Origin: Betaproteobacteria bacterium
GTDB lineage: Bacteria > Pseudomonadota > Gammaproteobacteria > Burkholderiales > JACQAP01
Direction of reading: 5' to 3'
NCBI GenBank assembly: GCA_025351455.1
Contig: JANXVW010000176.1
Span: forward strand, 1-41,970
Length of the DNA: 41,970 nucleotides
The notes beneath the pieces are model-generated. The model did no database searches. It worked only from the letters and a program-made list of their open reading frames with translations, and was not told where the DNA came from. The stretch's first letter is position 1. Each line of letters opens with the position of its first letter. The translations under genes and the position numbers were made by a program. This document shows, piece after piece, positions 1-8,324 of the stretch.

Positions 1-51
1 TGCCACCCTGGCCTTGAAGGCCGCTGCGTGGTTGCGGCGGGGTCGTTTCAT
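1..51 (-). CDS. IS3-family transposase OrfA, N-terminal 17 codons only
   Basis: Reading the minus strand from the ATG at 49-51 gives MKRPRRNHAAAFKARVA, which resembles the start of IS3-family OrfA proteins (basic N-terminus, then a xxFKAxVAL-type helix leading into a helix-turn-helix). OrfA binds the IS ends and is normally joined to the OrfB integrase by ribosomal frameshifting. An AGGAG motif lies about 9 nt upstream of this ATG. Another ATG at 68-70 is in a different frame and gives no recognisable product. The call rests on 17 residues, so the family is likely but the subgroup is unknown. Confidence 0.6.
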   Translation of the reverse strand, partial: MKRPRRNHAAAFKARVA

Positions 52-134
52 CGGTCTTGCTCCTTTTCATCCGGCTCGCGCCGTCGATTAGAGCAGAAAC
101 TTCACTTATACGGCTGTCCGATTTCTTGGGACCA
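1..134 (-). mobile_element. End of an IS3-family insertion sequence, truncated by the window edge
   Basis: The minus strand carries the first codons of an IS3-type OrfA (start at 51), and about 65 nt upstream of it lies a terminus-like sequence at 115-134 that on the minus strand reads TGGTCCCAAGAAATCGGACA. It begins with TG, as IS3-family inverted repeats do. The rest of the element, including orfB and the other terminus, lies outside the window. The exact outer end could be a few bases beyond 134. A target duplication cannot be tested because only one end is visible. Confidence 0.6.
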
Positions 135-213
135 CCTCTAAGCGCATCCGGATGGTTCGCCACTTCGTAAATCTCCTGTCACACTGATCTGCAAGACTCG
201 CGGAACCTCCTAA

Positions 214-1062
214 ATGAAAATGCCCAAGATGCTCTATCCCGAACTGTTCAAGGCCTTCGAAGCCGTCCGCTGGACGATGGATTCAGACATTCCCTGGGCC
301 GAATTCGATGCGGCAAAACTTTCCGACGAACAGGCGCTTACGATCAAGATGAATGCAATCACGGAATGGGCCGCGCTACCCGCTACGGAAATGTTCCTGA
401 GGGACAATCGCGAGGACAGCGATTTTTGCGCGTTCATGTCGGTTTGGTTTTACGAAGAGCAGAAGCATTCGCTGGTGCTTATGGAATACTTGCGCCGCTT
501 CCGTCCGGACCTGCTGCCGAGCGAACAGGAACTGCATGCGGTGCGTTTCGATTTCGATCCCGCGCCATCGCTGGAAACCCTGATGATGCATTTCTGCGGC
601 GAGATCCGCCTCAATCACTGGTATCGCCGCGCCGCACAGTGGCACACCGAGCCGGTAATCAGAAAAATCTACGATCTGATTTCTCGCGACGAAGCGCGCC
701 ACGGCGGCGCTTATCTGCGTTACATGAAAAAGGCCATCGGGCGCAGCGGCGACGTGGCACGAACGGCCTTTGCCAAGGTCGGCCTTTTGATGGCGTCGAG
801 CGGGCGCAACCGCCAGCCGCTGCATCCGACCAACCTGCATGTGAACAAGGCCTTGTTCCCGCATGACACCGTGCAAAGCCGCCTGCCCGATCCGTCGTGG
901 CTAGAGCACTGGCTGGACACCCAGATCAGTTTCGACAAGGAATGGGAAGCGCGCGTCGTCAGGATGATCCTGCATAATTTGTCGAGCTTGTTCGAGTTGC
1001 CGATCCGCACGCTCCAGGATCTCTCCCGCTACCGCAAGCAATTGTCCAGGCTGGCCGCTTAG
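214..1062 (+). CDS. Ferritin-like diiron protein, acyl-ACP-desaturase type fold
   Basis: This 282-residue cytoplasmic protein has the spacing of carboxylate ligands expected of a four-helix-bundle diiron enzyme: E51 in a first helix, E82 with H85 in an EExxH motif, E130 in a third helix and E160 with H163 in a DEARH motif. The pattern is that of ferritin-like oxidases and soluble acyl-ACP desaturases, which activate O2 at a diiron centre. The substrate cannot be read from the sequence. There is no signal peptide or membrane segment. No purine-rich ribosome binding site precedes the ATG at 214, so an internal start at the second or third Met is possible. The gene is followed after 12 nt by the hairpin that contains the rfaE2 start; co-transcription with rfaE2 is possible. 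Confidence 0.7.
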   Translation: MKMPKMLYPELFKAFEAVRWTMDSDIPWAEFDAAKLSDEQALTIKMNAITEWAALPATEMFLRDNREDSDFCAFMSVWFYEEQKHSLVLMEYLRRFRPDLLPSEQELHAVRFDFDPAPSLETLMMHFCGEIRLNHWYRRAAQWHTEPVIRKIYDLISRDEARHGGAYLRYMKKAIGRSGDVARTAFAKVGLLMASSGRNRQPLHPTNLHVNKALFPHDTVQSRLPDPSWLEHWLDTQISFDKEWEARVVRMILHNLSSLFELPIRTLQDLSRYRKQLSRLAA

Positions 1063-1074
1063 CCGGGCGGCGCG

Positions 1075-1115
1075 CATGGCGCTGGACGCCATGTATCATG
1101 GCGGCCAGCGCCATG
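1075..1115 (+). promoter_or_regulatory. Near-perfect hairpin spanning the rfaE2 translation start
   Basis: Arms 1075-1093 and 1097-1115 are complementary over 19 positions with one mismatch and a 3-nt loop (TAT). Both candidate start codons of the next gene, ATG 1098 and ATG 1113, lie in the right arm or at the loop, so in mRNA the start region would be buried in the stem. There is no T-run after it, so it is not a standard terminator. A translational control element is an inference. Confidence 0.55.
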
Positions 1116-1598
1116 AACCAGACTCCCGACTTCGAAAACAAGATCGTTCCACCCGCAGAACTCTCCGCGCGGTTGCGCACGCAGCCGCGTCCACTGGTCT
1201 TCACCAATGGCGTCTTCGACGTGCTGCATCGCGGGCATGCCACTTACCTCGCCGAATCCCGCGCGTTCGGCGCCAGCCTGATCGTCGCACTGAATTCGGA
1301 TTCGTCGGTCAAACGGCTCGGCAAGGGCGCCGACCGGCCGGTCAATCCGCTTGAAGATCGCCTGGCGGTGGTGGCTGCCCTGGAGAGCGTAAGCCTGGTT
1401 ACCTGGTTCGAAGAAGACACCCCCCTTTCCCTCATCCTGATTTGCCGACCGGACGTATTGGTCAAAGGAGGGGATTGGCCGGTGGACCAGATCGTGGGAG
1501 CACGCGAAGTGATGGATCGGGGCGGACGCGTGAAATCCATTCCATTCCAGTTCGAGCGCTCCACGACCGCCTTGCTGTCCCGCATACGCCGCTCCTGA
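1098..1598 (+). CDS. rfaE2: D-glycero-beta-D-manno-heptose 1-phosphate adenylyltransferase
   Basis: This nucleotidyltransferase transfers AMP from ATP to heptose 1-phosphate to make ADP-heptose for the lipopolysaccharide inner core. The 166 residues correspond to the C-terminal domain of bifunctional HldE as a free-standing protein, as is common in betaproteobacteria. The signature is FTNGVFDVLHRGH around residues 35-47 (HxGH class), followed by a KGGDW motif and a final RSTTALLSRI segment typical of the family. The start is uncertain: ATG 1098 gives the length used here, ATG 1113 removes five residues. Both lie inside the hairpin at 1075-1115. The partner kinase (RfaE1/HldE N-domain) is not in this window. 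Confidence 0.9.
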   Translation: MAASAMNQTPDFENKIVPPAELSARLRTQPRPLVFTNGVFDVLHRGHATYLAESRAFGASLIVALNSDSSVKRLGKGADRPVNPLEDRLAVVAALESVSLVTWFEEDTPLSLILICRPDVLVKGGDWPVDQIVGAREVMDRGGRVKSIPFQFERSTTALLSRIRRS

Positions 1599-1626
1599 TC
1601 CGCATACTTTCCTGAAGGAAGCAACG

Positions 1627-3351
1627 ATGTCAGCCAGAAAATCTTTCGTGCGCGATGTGTGGCGCCTGATCAAACCCTACTGGACATCGGAGGAGCGGCT
1701 GTCTGCGTCCTTGCTTCTGGGTGCGGTGATCGGCCTGACGCTGGCCATGGTCTACATGAGCGTGCTGTTCAACGAGTGGTACAACGTGTTTTACAACGCG
1801 CTTCAGGAAAAAAACGCGGAAATTTTCTGGGCCCAGATCCTGCGATTTTGCATGCTGGCGGCCATCTATATCGCCATGGCCGTGTATTCGTTCTATCTCA
1901 ACCAGTTGCTCCAGATCCGCTGGCGCCGCTGGATGACCGAGCGCTACCTCAAGGAATGGTTGTCCGACCTTGCCTACTATCGCATGCAATTAAAGGGCAA
2001 TCCTGCGGATAATCCGGATCAACGGATCGCCGAAGACCTCAAGCTGTTCGTAGATTCGACGCTTGACCTGAGCATCGGTTTCCTGGATTCGGTCGTCACG
2101 CTGGTTTCCTTCGTCGCGATCCTGTGGACGCTTTCCGGACCGCTTACCATTCCCTTCGGCACCACGCAGATTACGATTCCCGGCTACATGCTTTGGGCCG
2201 CGGTCATCTATGCATTCGTCGGCACTTGGGCCACGCACAAGATCGGCAAGCCGCTGGTCAAACTCAATTTCGTACAGCAGCGCTATGAGGCGGACTTCCG
2301 CTTCGGGCTGGTGCGTTTTCGCGAGAACGGCGAAAGCGTCGCACTCTACCAGGGCGAGCAGGCTGAAATGCAAGGGTTTCGCGGGCGTTTCTCCAACGTC
2401 GTGTCGAACTGGCTGAGCATATTGAACCGGCAGAAAATCCTCATCTCTTTCCGGGTGGGCTACAACCAGATTGCCAGCGTGTTTCCCTTCATCGTGGCCG
2501 CGCCGCGCTATTTCTCCGGTGCCATCAAGCTCGGCGACCTGATGCAGATCTCGAATACGTTCGAAAAGGTGCAGGGCGCATTGTCGTGGTTCATCGGTGC
2601 CTACACGATATTTGCATCGTGGAAGGCGACGAGCGACCGCCTTATCGGATTCCACCAGGCAATCGAGGACGCGCATCGCGAAATGCTCGAGGACGGCGGC
2701 GCCAAGTTGACCCGCGGCAGCGACGAGGAATTGTCTGTGCGCGACATCGAGTTGAATCTTCCCGACGGCCGGCCCCTGGTTGCGGCATCGAGCTTCAACG
2801 CCCGCGCCGGCGAAAGCCTGCTCATACGCGGCGCATCGGGAAGCGGCAAGAGCACGCTGTTCCGTGCGATCGCGGGGATCTGGCCTTACGGCAAGGGAAA
2901 CGTGCAACTGCCCGATGCGCGCAATATCCTGTTTCTGCCGCAACGGCCCTACATTCCCATCGGTTCGCTGCGGGATGTGGTCGGATTTCCGGGGCGGGAG
3001 AAATTCTCCGACGAGCAGATCGGGCAGGCGCTTACCGACGTTGGATTGCCCAAGCTGGTCGAACAGTTGGACGATCCGCAGAACTGGTCGCTGCAGCTCT
3101 CCCCGGGCGAACAACAACGCATCGCGTTCGCCCGCGTCTTGCTCCAAAAGCCGAAATGGCTGTTCCTGGACGAAGCGACTTCGGCCCTCGATGAGGGGGC
3201 CGAGTCGGCGCTCTACAAGCTAATCCGAGACCGACTGCCGCAGTCCGCGATCATCAGCATCGGCCATCGTCCCGCATTGAAAAACCTGCATGCCCGGCAA
3301 CTGGAACTGAAAGACGACGCGCAGGGCTCGCGCACGCTCGCCCCAGCATGA
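1627..3351 (+). CDS. SbmA/BacA-like ABC transporter, fused permease and ATPase (YddA type)
   Basis: This 574-residue inner-membrane half-transporter has an N-terminal membrane domain of the ABC_membrane_2/SbmA-BacA class (hydrophobic segments near residues 27-48, 72-93, 150-170, 187-203, 283-293 and 320-332) and a C-terminal ATPase. In the ATPase, Walker A GASGSGKST is at 402-410, the Q-loop Gln at about 439, the signature LSPGEQQ at 491-497, Walker B WLFLDEATSA at 511-520 and the switch His in SIGHRP near 548. Relatives with this fusion are annotated as peptide, vitamin B12 or long-chain-compound transporters; the cargo is not known here. AAGGA about 9 nt before ATG 1627 supports the start. 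It lies 28 nt after rfaE2 on the same strand, so the two may be co-transcribed. Confidence 0.85.
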   Translation: MSARKSFVRDVWRLIKPYWTSEERLSASLLLGAVIGLTLAMVYMSVLFNEWYNVFYNALQEKNAEIFWAQILRFCMLAAIYIAMAVYSFYLNQLLQIRWRRWMTERYLKEWLSDLAYYRMQLKGNPADNPDQRIAEDLKLFVDSTLDLSIGFLDSVVTLVSFVAILWTLSGPLTIPFGTTQITIPGYMLWAAVIYAFVGTWATHKIGKPLVKLNFVQQRYEADFRFGLVRFRENGESVALYQGEQAEMQGFRGRFSNVVSNWLSILNRQKILISFRVGYNQIASVFPFIVAAPRYFSGAIKLGDLMQISNTFEKVQGALSWFIGAYTIFASWKATSDRLIGFHQAIEDAHREMLEDGGAKLTRGSDEELSVRDIELNLPDGRPLVAASSFNARAGESLLIRGASGSGKSTLFRAIAGIWPYGKGNVQLPDARNILFLPQRPYIPIGSLRDVVGFPGREKFSDEQIGQALTDVGLPKLVEQLDDPQNWSLQLSPGEQQRIAFARVLLQKPKWLFLDEATSALDEGAESALYKLIRDRLPQSAIISIGHRPALKNLHARQLELKDDAQGSRTLAPA

Positions 3352-3361
3352 CAACGCCGGG

Positions 3362-4015
3362 TCAGGGCGGGGGGCAATCCACCGCGCGCAATTCGGAGCC
3401 CTGAAATCCGGCTTTCAGATCGGCCAATTGCGCCGATTGCTCTTCAGTGGGATCGCGCACCAGGAAAGCGGCCTGGATGATCCTTTGTTCGCGCTCGCCG
3501 AGCTGCGCGGAGCGCACACCTTTTTCTCGCAACTGCGCCAGATGTCTTTTCGCCGCTTCTTCGCCGCGAAAAACACCCAGCGCAATCGCATAGCGCCAGC
3601 GTCCCGCTTCCAGGATCGGTGCGTAGTCGTACACGCCCCTCTCCCGCAATTCGCCCACTTTCCTGTCCAGCTCCGATTTGGATTTGAGCGGCGGAATATA
3701 AACCCAGTAACTCGTCGTCACGGCCACTTCCGTCCTGCGCACGCGCTCGCCGAGCGCCAGCGCGTCGAGGGCAGCCTGGGCCCTGGGTACTTCGGCGCCG
3801 CCGAAACTGCCCCACTCCATGCACAATCCCGGCGCAGGCGCAGCCGCAACCAATACAGGGGACGGGGCCGGTCGCGGTGCGACGATGCGGATCTGGTCGG
3901 CATTCATCTGTTGTCTGGCAAGTTGCGCATCCGGATTCGGCATCCGGTCGCGCACGTAGGCAAAGGCGGCCAGGCCCAGGTTAGCAGCAAGCAGAGCGAA
4001 GAACAGCCGCTTCAT
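3362..4015 (-). CDS. SPOR-domain protein with N-terminal membrane anchor
   Basis: The 217-residue protein begins MKRLFFALLAANLGLAAFAY, a single N-terminal membrane anchor or uncleaved signal. A proline/alanine-rich linker follows at about 40-65. The C-terminal half contains a SPOR-like repeat (the WVYIPPL and WRYAIALGVF strands, with the usual baalpha-beta alternation). SPOR domains bind denuded glycan strands of septal peptidoglycan, so a periplasmic cell-envelope role is expected. It is the last gene of the birA-coaX operon: its ATG overlaps the coaX stop in ATGA. The next gene on the other side converges and ends 10 nt away. Confidence 0.8.
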   Translation of the reverse strand: MKRLFFALLAANLGLAAFAYVRDRMPNPDAQLARQQMNADQIRIVAPRPAPSPVLVAAAPAPGLCMEWGSFGGAEVPRAQAALDALALGERVRRTEVAVTTSYWVYIPPLKSKSELDRKVGELRERGVYDYAPILEAGRWRYAIALGVFRGEEAAKRHLAQLREKGVRSAQLGEREQRIIQAAFLVRDPTEEQSAQLADLKAGFQGSELRAVDCPPP

Positions 4016-4761
4016 TGCGGCTCACGCGCCATGCGCACCAATCCCTCCAGGACCAGCTTGTCGACAATGCGCACCGGCCTGCCAATGTGCCTCGCGACAA
4101 GTTCGCCTGTCCCGCCGCTGAAGATCAGCGACGGTTCCCCATGCCCGGCGGCCTGCATCGCATCGCGCATGCGCTCGACCGCCCCGCATAACGCCTGGAT
4201 GGCGCCGCTGGTGATTGCATCCCGGGTAGCGCGCGGAAAAGGAGCGAAGTCGCCGCGCTCCGCGGACAGCCGCGCGGTGTTCGCAGCCAGTGCTTCGTGC
4301 ATGAGGTCGAACCCCGGAACGATAATGCCGCCGATGAATTCGCCTTTCCTGGTCAGCGCGTCGACCGTCATCGCGGTGCCGGCATTCACCACAACGCAGG
4401 CTTCGGACGAGAATCCGCGCGCGCCGATCAGCGCCGCCCAGCGATCGACGCCGAGTTGCGACGGTTCGTCGTAAAGACTGGTCACGCCGGCCTGCGTGCG
4501 CGCGCTGGCGGCCCACATTGGTGCGATCGTCCAGCGGCCGGAGAATTTCCGCAACCTCCGACCCGTTTCATCTCCCGCCACGTTGGCGATCACGATCGAG
4601 CTTGGCGGCGGCAATGTTGACCATTGGGAATCGAGCGCGTCGAAGTCGGCGTGCGGGGCCCAGCCGTCGCGCACGAACGCGCGACCGTCGTGCAAGGCCC
4701 ATTTCACCCGGCTGTTGCCGGCATCCACCGCGAGGATCATCGCCTTGTTGGAAAATTTCAT
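4012..4761 (-). CDS. coaX: Type III pantothenate kinase
   Basis: CoaX catalyses the first step of coenzyme A synthesis, phosphorylating pantothenate with ATP. The 249-residue length is normal for the family. The phosphate-binding loop is at residues 13-17 (DAGNS), followed by the LGVDRWAALIGAR segment, the VVNAGTAMTVDAL segment and the GGIIVPGF segment, all characteristic of the ASKHA-fold type III kinases. The enzyme is cytoplasmic. Its ATG overlaps the birA stop by four bases and its stop overlaps the SPOR gene by four bases, so the three genes should be one translationally coupled operon. A second in-frame Met (M8) exists, but the ATGA coupling favours the start given. Confidence 0.93.
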   Translation of the reverse strand: MKFSNKAMILAVDAGNSRVKWALHDGRAFVRDGWAPHADFDALDSQWSTLPPPSSIVIANVAGDETGRRLRKFSGRWTIAPMWAASARTQAGVTSLYDEPSQLGVDRWAALIGARGFSSEACVVVNAGTAMTVDALTRKGEFIGGIIVPGFDLMHEALAANTARLSAERGDFAPFPRATRDAITSGAIQALCGAVERMRDAMQAAGHGEPSLIFSGGTGELVARHIGRPVRIVDKLVLEGLVRMAREPQ

Positions 4762-5732
4762 GTAGCGCCGCGAAGGCTCAATTCGCCGCCGTAGAATTTG
4801 CGCAGTCCCGTGCGCGTCTGCAAATGCAAGGCTCCATCCTCCCCGACACTGCTTACGCGGCCTTCAATATCAGAGCGGTCGGGCAGGCGCACGCGAACCA
4901 TTTTATCCTGGTAGGCATGCAGCCGATCCCACTCTTCCCGGAACGGTGCAAAGCCTTCCGCGGAAAACTGCCGCAAGATAGCATCCAGCCCGCCCAGGAT
5001 TTCCGCGAACAGAGCATTGCGGTCTGCATCGACGCCGATTTTCACCAGATCGACGACAGGCTGATCGATGCGCGACTTCACCGATTCCGGCAGCCGCAGG
5101 TTCATCCCGATTCCGATCACGGCAACCGTGGGACCCATGACGTCACCGGCAAGTTCGATGAGGATTCCGGCAAGCTTGAGGTGCCGCCACAGCAAATCGT
5201 TCGGCCATTTCAGCATCACCTCCGCGGCACCGTGCTTTCGCAATACGCGGGCAAGGGCGATGCCGACCACCAGGCTCAGTCCGCTCAGGAAGCCCGCCCC
5301 CTGGTCGAAGCGCCACAGGATCGAGAAAGTCAGCGCGCCACCCGGACTGGAATGCCAGTCGCGACCACGCCGGCCCCGCCCCTGCGTCTGCGATTCAGCC
5401 GCAAGCACGCTGCCGGAACGCGCCCCGCGGATCGCGCGATCGAGCATATCGGTATTGGTCGAACCGGTCTGGTCGACGATGTCGATTTCGAACCGCGACG
5501 CCTCCCGGCCCAGATGGCTGACAACGCGTTCTTGCGCCAGCCACTGCACCGGCGTCATCAGGCGGTAGCCCCGGCCGTGCACTTTGTGGACAGTCAACCC
5601 GAGTGCATCCACATCCGCAAGGGCATTCGATATGGACCCGCGCGTAATGCCCAGCACCCGGCCCAGCGCTTCGCCGGAATGAAATTCTCCATCCTCCAGG
5701 AGACGTAGAACTTCGAGCGTATGCGGGGTCAA
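4758..5732 (-). CDS. birA: Bifunctional biotin-[acetyl-CoA-carboxylase] ligase / biotin operon repressor
   Basis: BirA activates biotin to biotinyl-AMP and attaches it to the biotin carboxyl carrier protein; the version with an N-terminal winged helix also represses biotin genes. Residues 1-60 form that winged helix (recognition region GITRGSISNALADVDALG). The ligase domain has GRGRRGRDW at 118-126, the catalytic-type Lys in LKWPNDLL at about 175, and KLAGILIE at 186-193. A short SH3-like C-terminal domain ends the protein. The 324-residue length is normal. It is the first gene of the birA-coaX-SPOR operon; the 121 nt to the divergent stress protein gene should hold both promoters. Confidence 0.93.
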   Translation of the reverse strand: MTPHTLEVLRLLEDGEFHSGEALGRVLGITRGSISNALADVDALGLTVHKVHGRGYRLMTPVQWLAQERVVSHLGREASRFEIDIVDQTGSTNTDMLDRAIRGARSGSVLAAESQTQGRGRRGRDWHSSPGGALTFSILWRFDQGAGFLSGLSLVVGIALARVLRKHGAAEVMLKWPNDLLWRHLKLAGILIELAGDVMGPTVAVIGIGMNLRLPESVKSRIDQPVVDLVKIGVDADRNALFAEILGGLDAILRQFSAEGFAPFREEWDRLHAYQDKMVRVRLPDRSDIEGRVSSVGEDGALHLQTRTGLRKFYGGELSLRGAT

Positions 5733-5853
5733 AGGTTTGGTGGATTGGGTTCAGGAGTATCCGCCGCACTATACCGTAAGCCCAGGCGGGCGAGTCCCAC
5801 CGTACGCCACAGCCGCGTCCGTTCCAGCGCATCAAATCCTGCAGGAGTACATC

Positions 5854-6297
5854 ATGTTCAAGAATATTCTGATCCCGACCGATGGCTCGGCCCTGTCCCG
5901 GAAATCCGTCAAGGCGGGCGTGGCGCTGGCCAAGGCGGTCGGCGCGCGGGTGACAGGCTTCTATTCGCCGGAGCAATACGAAATCCTCGCTTACGGCGAG
6001 TATTTCCCCCCAGACCTGATGTCACGCGCGGAATGGGACAATCGCTCGAAGAAAACCGCGGTGCGTTTTCTCGCCGCAATCGAAAAGGAAGCGCTGGCCG
6101 CGGGCGTCAAGTACAGCGGACTGTACTTGGACAGCGTGGCGCCGTGGGAAGCGATCGTCGAGGCGGCGAAGAAGAAAAAGTGCGACCTGATTTTCATGGC
6201 CTCGCATGGCCGCACCGGGCTATCCGGATTGTTGCTCGGCAGCCAGGCCGGGAAAGTCATTTCGCATTCAAAGATCCCCGTGCTCGTATACAAGTAA
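5854..6297 (+). CDS. Universal stress protein, UspA family, ATP-binding type
   Basis: The 147-residue cytoplasmic protein opens with MFKNILIPTDGSALS and has the C-terminal nucleotide-binding signature G-x2-G-x8-9-GS in HGRTGLSGLLLGSQAG, which marks the ATP-binding class of universal stress proteins. These proteins respond to starvation and other stresses; the exact role is unknown. The ATG at 5854 was chosen because an AGGAG motif lies at 5843-5847, seven nt upstream, and the family alignment starts here; the frame is open further upstream to 5737 but that extension has no family similarity. It is divergent from birA and ends 14 nt from the convergent DUF2917 gene. Confidence 0.9.
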   Translation: MFKNILIPTDGSALSRKSVKAGVALAKAVGARVTGFYSPEQYEILAYGEYFPPDLMSRAEWDNRSKKTAVRFLAAIEKEALAAGVKYSGLYLDSVAPWEAIVEAAKKKKCDLIFMASHGRTGLSGLLLGSQAGKVISHSKIPVLVYK

Positions 6298-6311
6298 CCG
6301 CAGCGGCGGCA

Positions 6312-6599
6312 TCAGGACGCCGTGCGCGCCTGAAATGCCGCGGCTGCGCGCTCCGGTGCGCAACGGGCGTGCAACTTGAGCCTGGCGGGCGCGCCGCCGA
6401 CCGCCTCGACCAGCGTCGTACCCGCAGAGGCGATGCACAACGATTGGCCGGCCGACAGGAAATCGTCGCGCAACCTGCCTTCCTGCGTCACCCACAAAGT
6501 GCCGTCTTCACAACTGATCGTGGTGCCCGCAGCGCGGCGCAGCCGCAGTATTTGCGCTGGCCGGAGTTCAAGGACTGCATTCTGCGGGGGCGTTTTCAT
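6312..6599 (-). CDS. DUF2917 domain protein
   Basis: This 95-residue protein matches the DUF2917 pattern: an L-x-P-x-Q-x-L-R-L-R strand near residues 13-22, GTLWVTQEGRLRDDFLSAGQSLCI in the centre (here interrupted for brevity after the WVT and DDF landmarks), then an AGTTLVEA strand. The fold is probably a small beta-barrel. The function of the family is unknown. The gene is divergent from a MocR-type regulator with 151 nt between the starts, an arrangement that I recall as recurrent in betaproteobacteria, so the regulator may control it through the palindrome at 6645-6662. It has no signal peptide and is probably cytoplasmic. Confidence 0.75.
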   Translation of the reverse strand: MKTPPQNAVLELRPAQILRLRRAAGTTISCEDGTLWVTQEGRLRDDFLSAGQSLCIASAGTTLVEAVGGAPARLKLHARCAPERAAAAFQARTAS

Positions 6600-6644
6600 G
6601 GCGCCATCCTAGGCGCTCGGCGTCGACCATAACAGATTCACCCA

Positions 6645-6662
6645 AACGCAATTGTTTGCGTT
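6645..6662. promoter_or_regulatory. Palindromic operator candidate between DUF2917 and mocR-type genes
   Basis: AACGCAA at 6645-6651 and TTGCGTT at 6656-6662 are perfect inverted repeats separated by four bases. The site lies 46 nt from the DUF2917 start and 89 nt from the regulator start, in the middle of the divergent intergenic region. MocR-type proteins often bind in the intergenic region next to their own gene, so this is a reasonable operator; that it binds this regulator is inferred. Confidence 0.5.
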
Positions 6663-6750
6663 ACAGTTCGTTAAACCCTTAGCCGTTACGGTCCATTGCG
6701 GGGCGAACTGTACCTGTCGCGCCGGCCCCCTTCTTGAGTAGAGTGCGCCC

Positions 6751-8169
6751 ATGACACAAGCCGCCGTGCTCTACGAAACCGTTGCGGATTCCATCTCGGG
6801 CATGATCTCCGCCGGCACCTTGCGCCCCGGCGAACGCGTTCCGTCCGTCCGGCGCCTGTCCACCCAGCGCAAAGTATCCGTGGCCACCGTGTTGCGCGCC
6901 TATGAAGTCCTGGAAAACCAGGGGCTGATCGAGGCACGGCCAAATGCCGGTTATTACGTGCGCCATCGCATCCCATTCGCGGACGAACCGTCGATATCGA
7001 GTCCGCCCGTCGCGCCGCGGCTGGTGGGCATCGGCGCGCTGGTGCAGGAAGTGCTCGATTCGCGCCGACCCGACGTGGTGTCCTTCGGCGCGGCCTGTCC
7101 CGGGCCCGACCACATGCCGACCGCACGGCTGCAGCGGACGATTTCGTCGATCGCGCGCCGCAAACCGCTGTCGCTGACGCAATACGTGCTGCCCCCCGGC
7201 AACGAAGACCTGCGCCGCCAGATCGCGCGAAAATCGCTGGACTTCGGCTGCAACCTCGCCGCCAAGGACATCATCGTGACGCACGGTTGCATGGAAGCGC
7301 TCAACCTGTGCGTGCGCGCGGTGGCCAGGCCCGGCGATACGATTGCGCTGGAATCGCCGACTTACTTCGGTTTGCTGCAAATCCTGGAGAGTCTGCAGAT
7401 CAAGGCACTGGAAATCCCGACGCATCCGCGCGAAGGCATTTCCCTCGAAGCCCTGGAATTTGCGCTCGACCGTTCAAAAATAGCGGCGGTCATCGCAATG
7501 CCGAACGCGCAGAACCCGCTGGGCTTCACCATGTCCGACGAAAACAAGAAGCGCCTGGTGAAAATGCTCGACAAGCGCGGTGTGCCGCTGATCGAGGACG
7601 ACGTCTACGGCGACCTTTACTACGGTGATCAGCGGCCGCTGCCAGCCAAGGCATTCGACCGAACCGGCAACGTGATGCTGTGCTGCTCTTTCACCAAGAC
7701 GGTCGCCCCGGGGTTTCGCTTGGGCTGGGTCGCCCCGGGCCGCTGGCTTGCGCAAGTGCAGATGGCAAAGTTCATCAACTCGGTCGGCAACCCCGAACTT
7801 CTGCAACTCGTGCTGGCGGACTTTCTGGCCAGCGGCGGCTATGACCGCCAGTTGCGCAACCTGCGACGCGTATTCCGCCACCAGGTTTCCCACGTCTCCA
7901 CCGCGGTCACCAACTATTTTCCCGCTGGCACGCGCATTACGCGTCCCGCCGGCGGATTCATCCTGTGGGTCGAATTGCCGGAGGGCTGCGACTCGGAAGA
8001 GTTATTCCGCCAGGCGTTGCGCAACAAGATTTCGCTCGGCCCGGGCACGCTGTTCTCGGCAACGGACCGCTATCGCAACTGCATCCGCATGGGATGCGCG
8101 GAGCCGTGGTCGCCCCGCGTCGAGCAGGCGATCGCCAAACTAGGCGAGCTGATCAAAAAACAGCTCTGA
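6751..8169 (+). CDS. MocR-type GntR regulator: winged helix fused to PLP aminotransferase fold
   Basis: The 472-residue protein has a GntR winged helix at residues 5-70 (LRPGERVPSVRRLSTQ, then VATVLRAYEVLENQGLIEARPNAGYYV) and a class-I aminotransferase domain from about 90 to the end. PLP ligands are visible: N255 in PNAQNP, D283/D284 with Y286, K316 in SFTK as the Schiff-base lysine, and R323 downstream. MocR proteins are usually transcription factors that sense PLP or an amino-type ligand rather than enzymes. It is divergent from the DUF2917 gene and upstream of an outer-membrane protein gene. The ATG at 6751 follows no clear ribosome binding site. Confidence 0.88.
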   Translation: MTQAAVLYETVADSISGMISAGTLRPGERVPSVRRLSTQRKVSVATVLRAYEVLENQGLIEARPNAGYYVRHRIPFADEPSISSPPVAPRLVGIGALVQEVLDSRRPDVVSFGAACPGPDHMPTARLQRTISSIARRKPLSLTQYVLPPGNEDLRRQIARKSLDFGCNLAAKDIIVTHGCMEALNLCVRAVARPGDTIALESPTYFGLLQILESLQIKALEIPTHPREGISLEALEFALDRSKIAAVIAMPNAQNPLGFTMSDENKKRLVKMLDKRGVPLIEDDVYGDLYYGDQRPLPAKAFDRTGNVMLCCSFTKTVAPGFRLGWVAPGRWLAQVQMAKFINSVGNPELLQLVLADFLASGGYDRQLRNLRRVFRHQVSHVSTAVTNYFPAGTRITRPAGGFILWVELPEGCDSEELFRQALRNKISLGPGTLFSATDRYRNCIRMGCAEPWSPRVEQAIAKLGELIKKQL

Positions 8170-8251
8170 TACCGCTGTCATTTTTCCGGCCGTCGCTGTC
8201 GCCGCGAAACGACACTTCTGCGCAGACTTTCCCGCGCAGAACTAGTTCCAC

Positions 8252-8280
8252 TTGATCCTGACTAATCGCCTGAGCATACT
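8252..8280 (+). promoter_or_regulatory. Candidate sigma-70 promoter for the barrel gene
   Basis: TTGATC at 8252-8257 and CATACT at 8275-8280 are separated by exactly 17 bases; each matches four of six consensus positions. The -10 hexamer is 44 nt before the ATG at 8325. This is a visual call only. Confidence 0.35.
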
Positions 8281-8324
8281 TGTGTGCTCGCATTAATTGG
8301 ACAATCAGCAAAGAGGAAATCCAC

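Noticed and set aside
1990-3147. Long minus-strand open frame opposite the ABC transporter
   Set aside because: Antisense to a well-supported transporter, with no recognisable family or start site.
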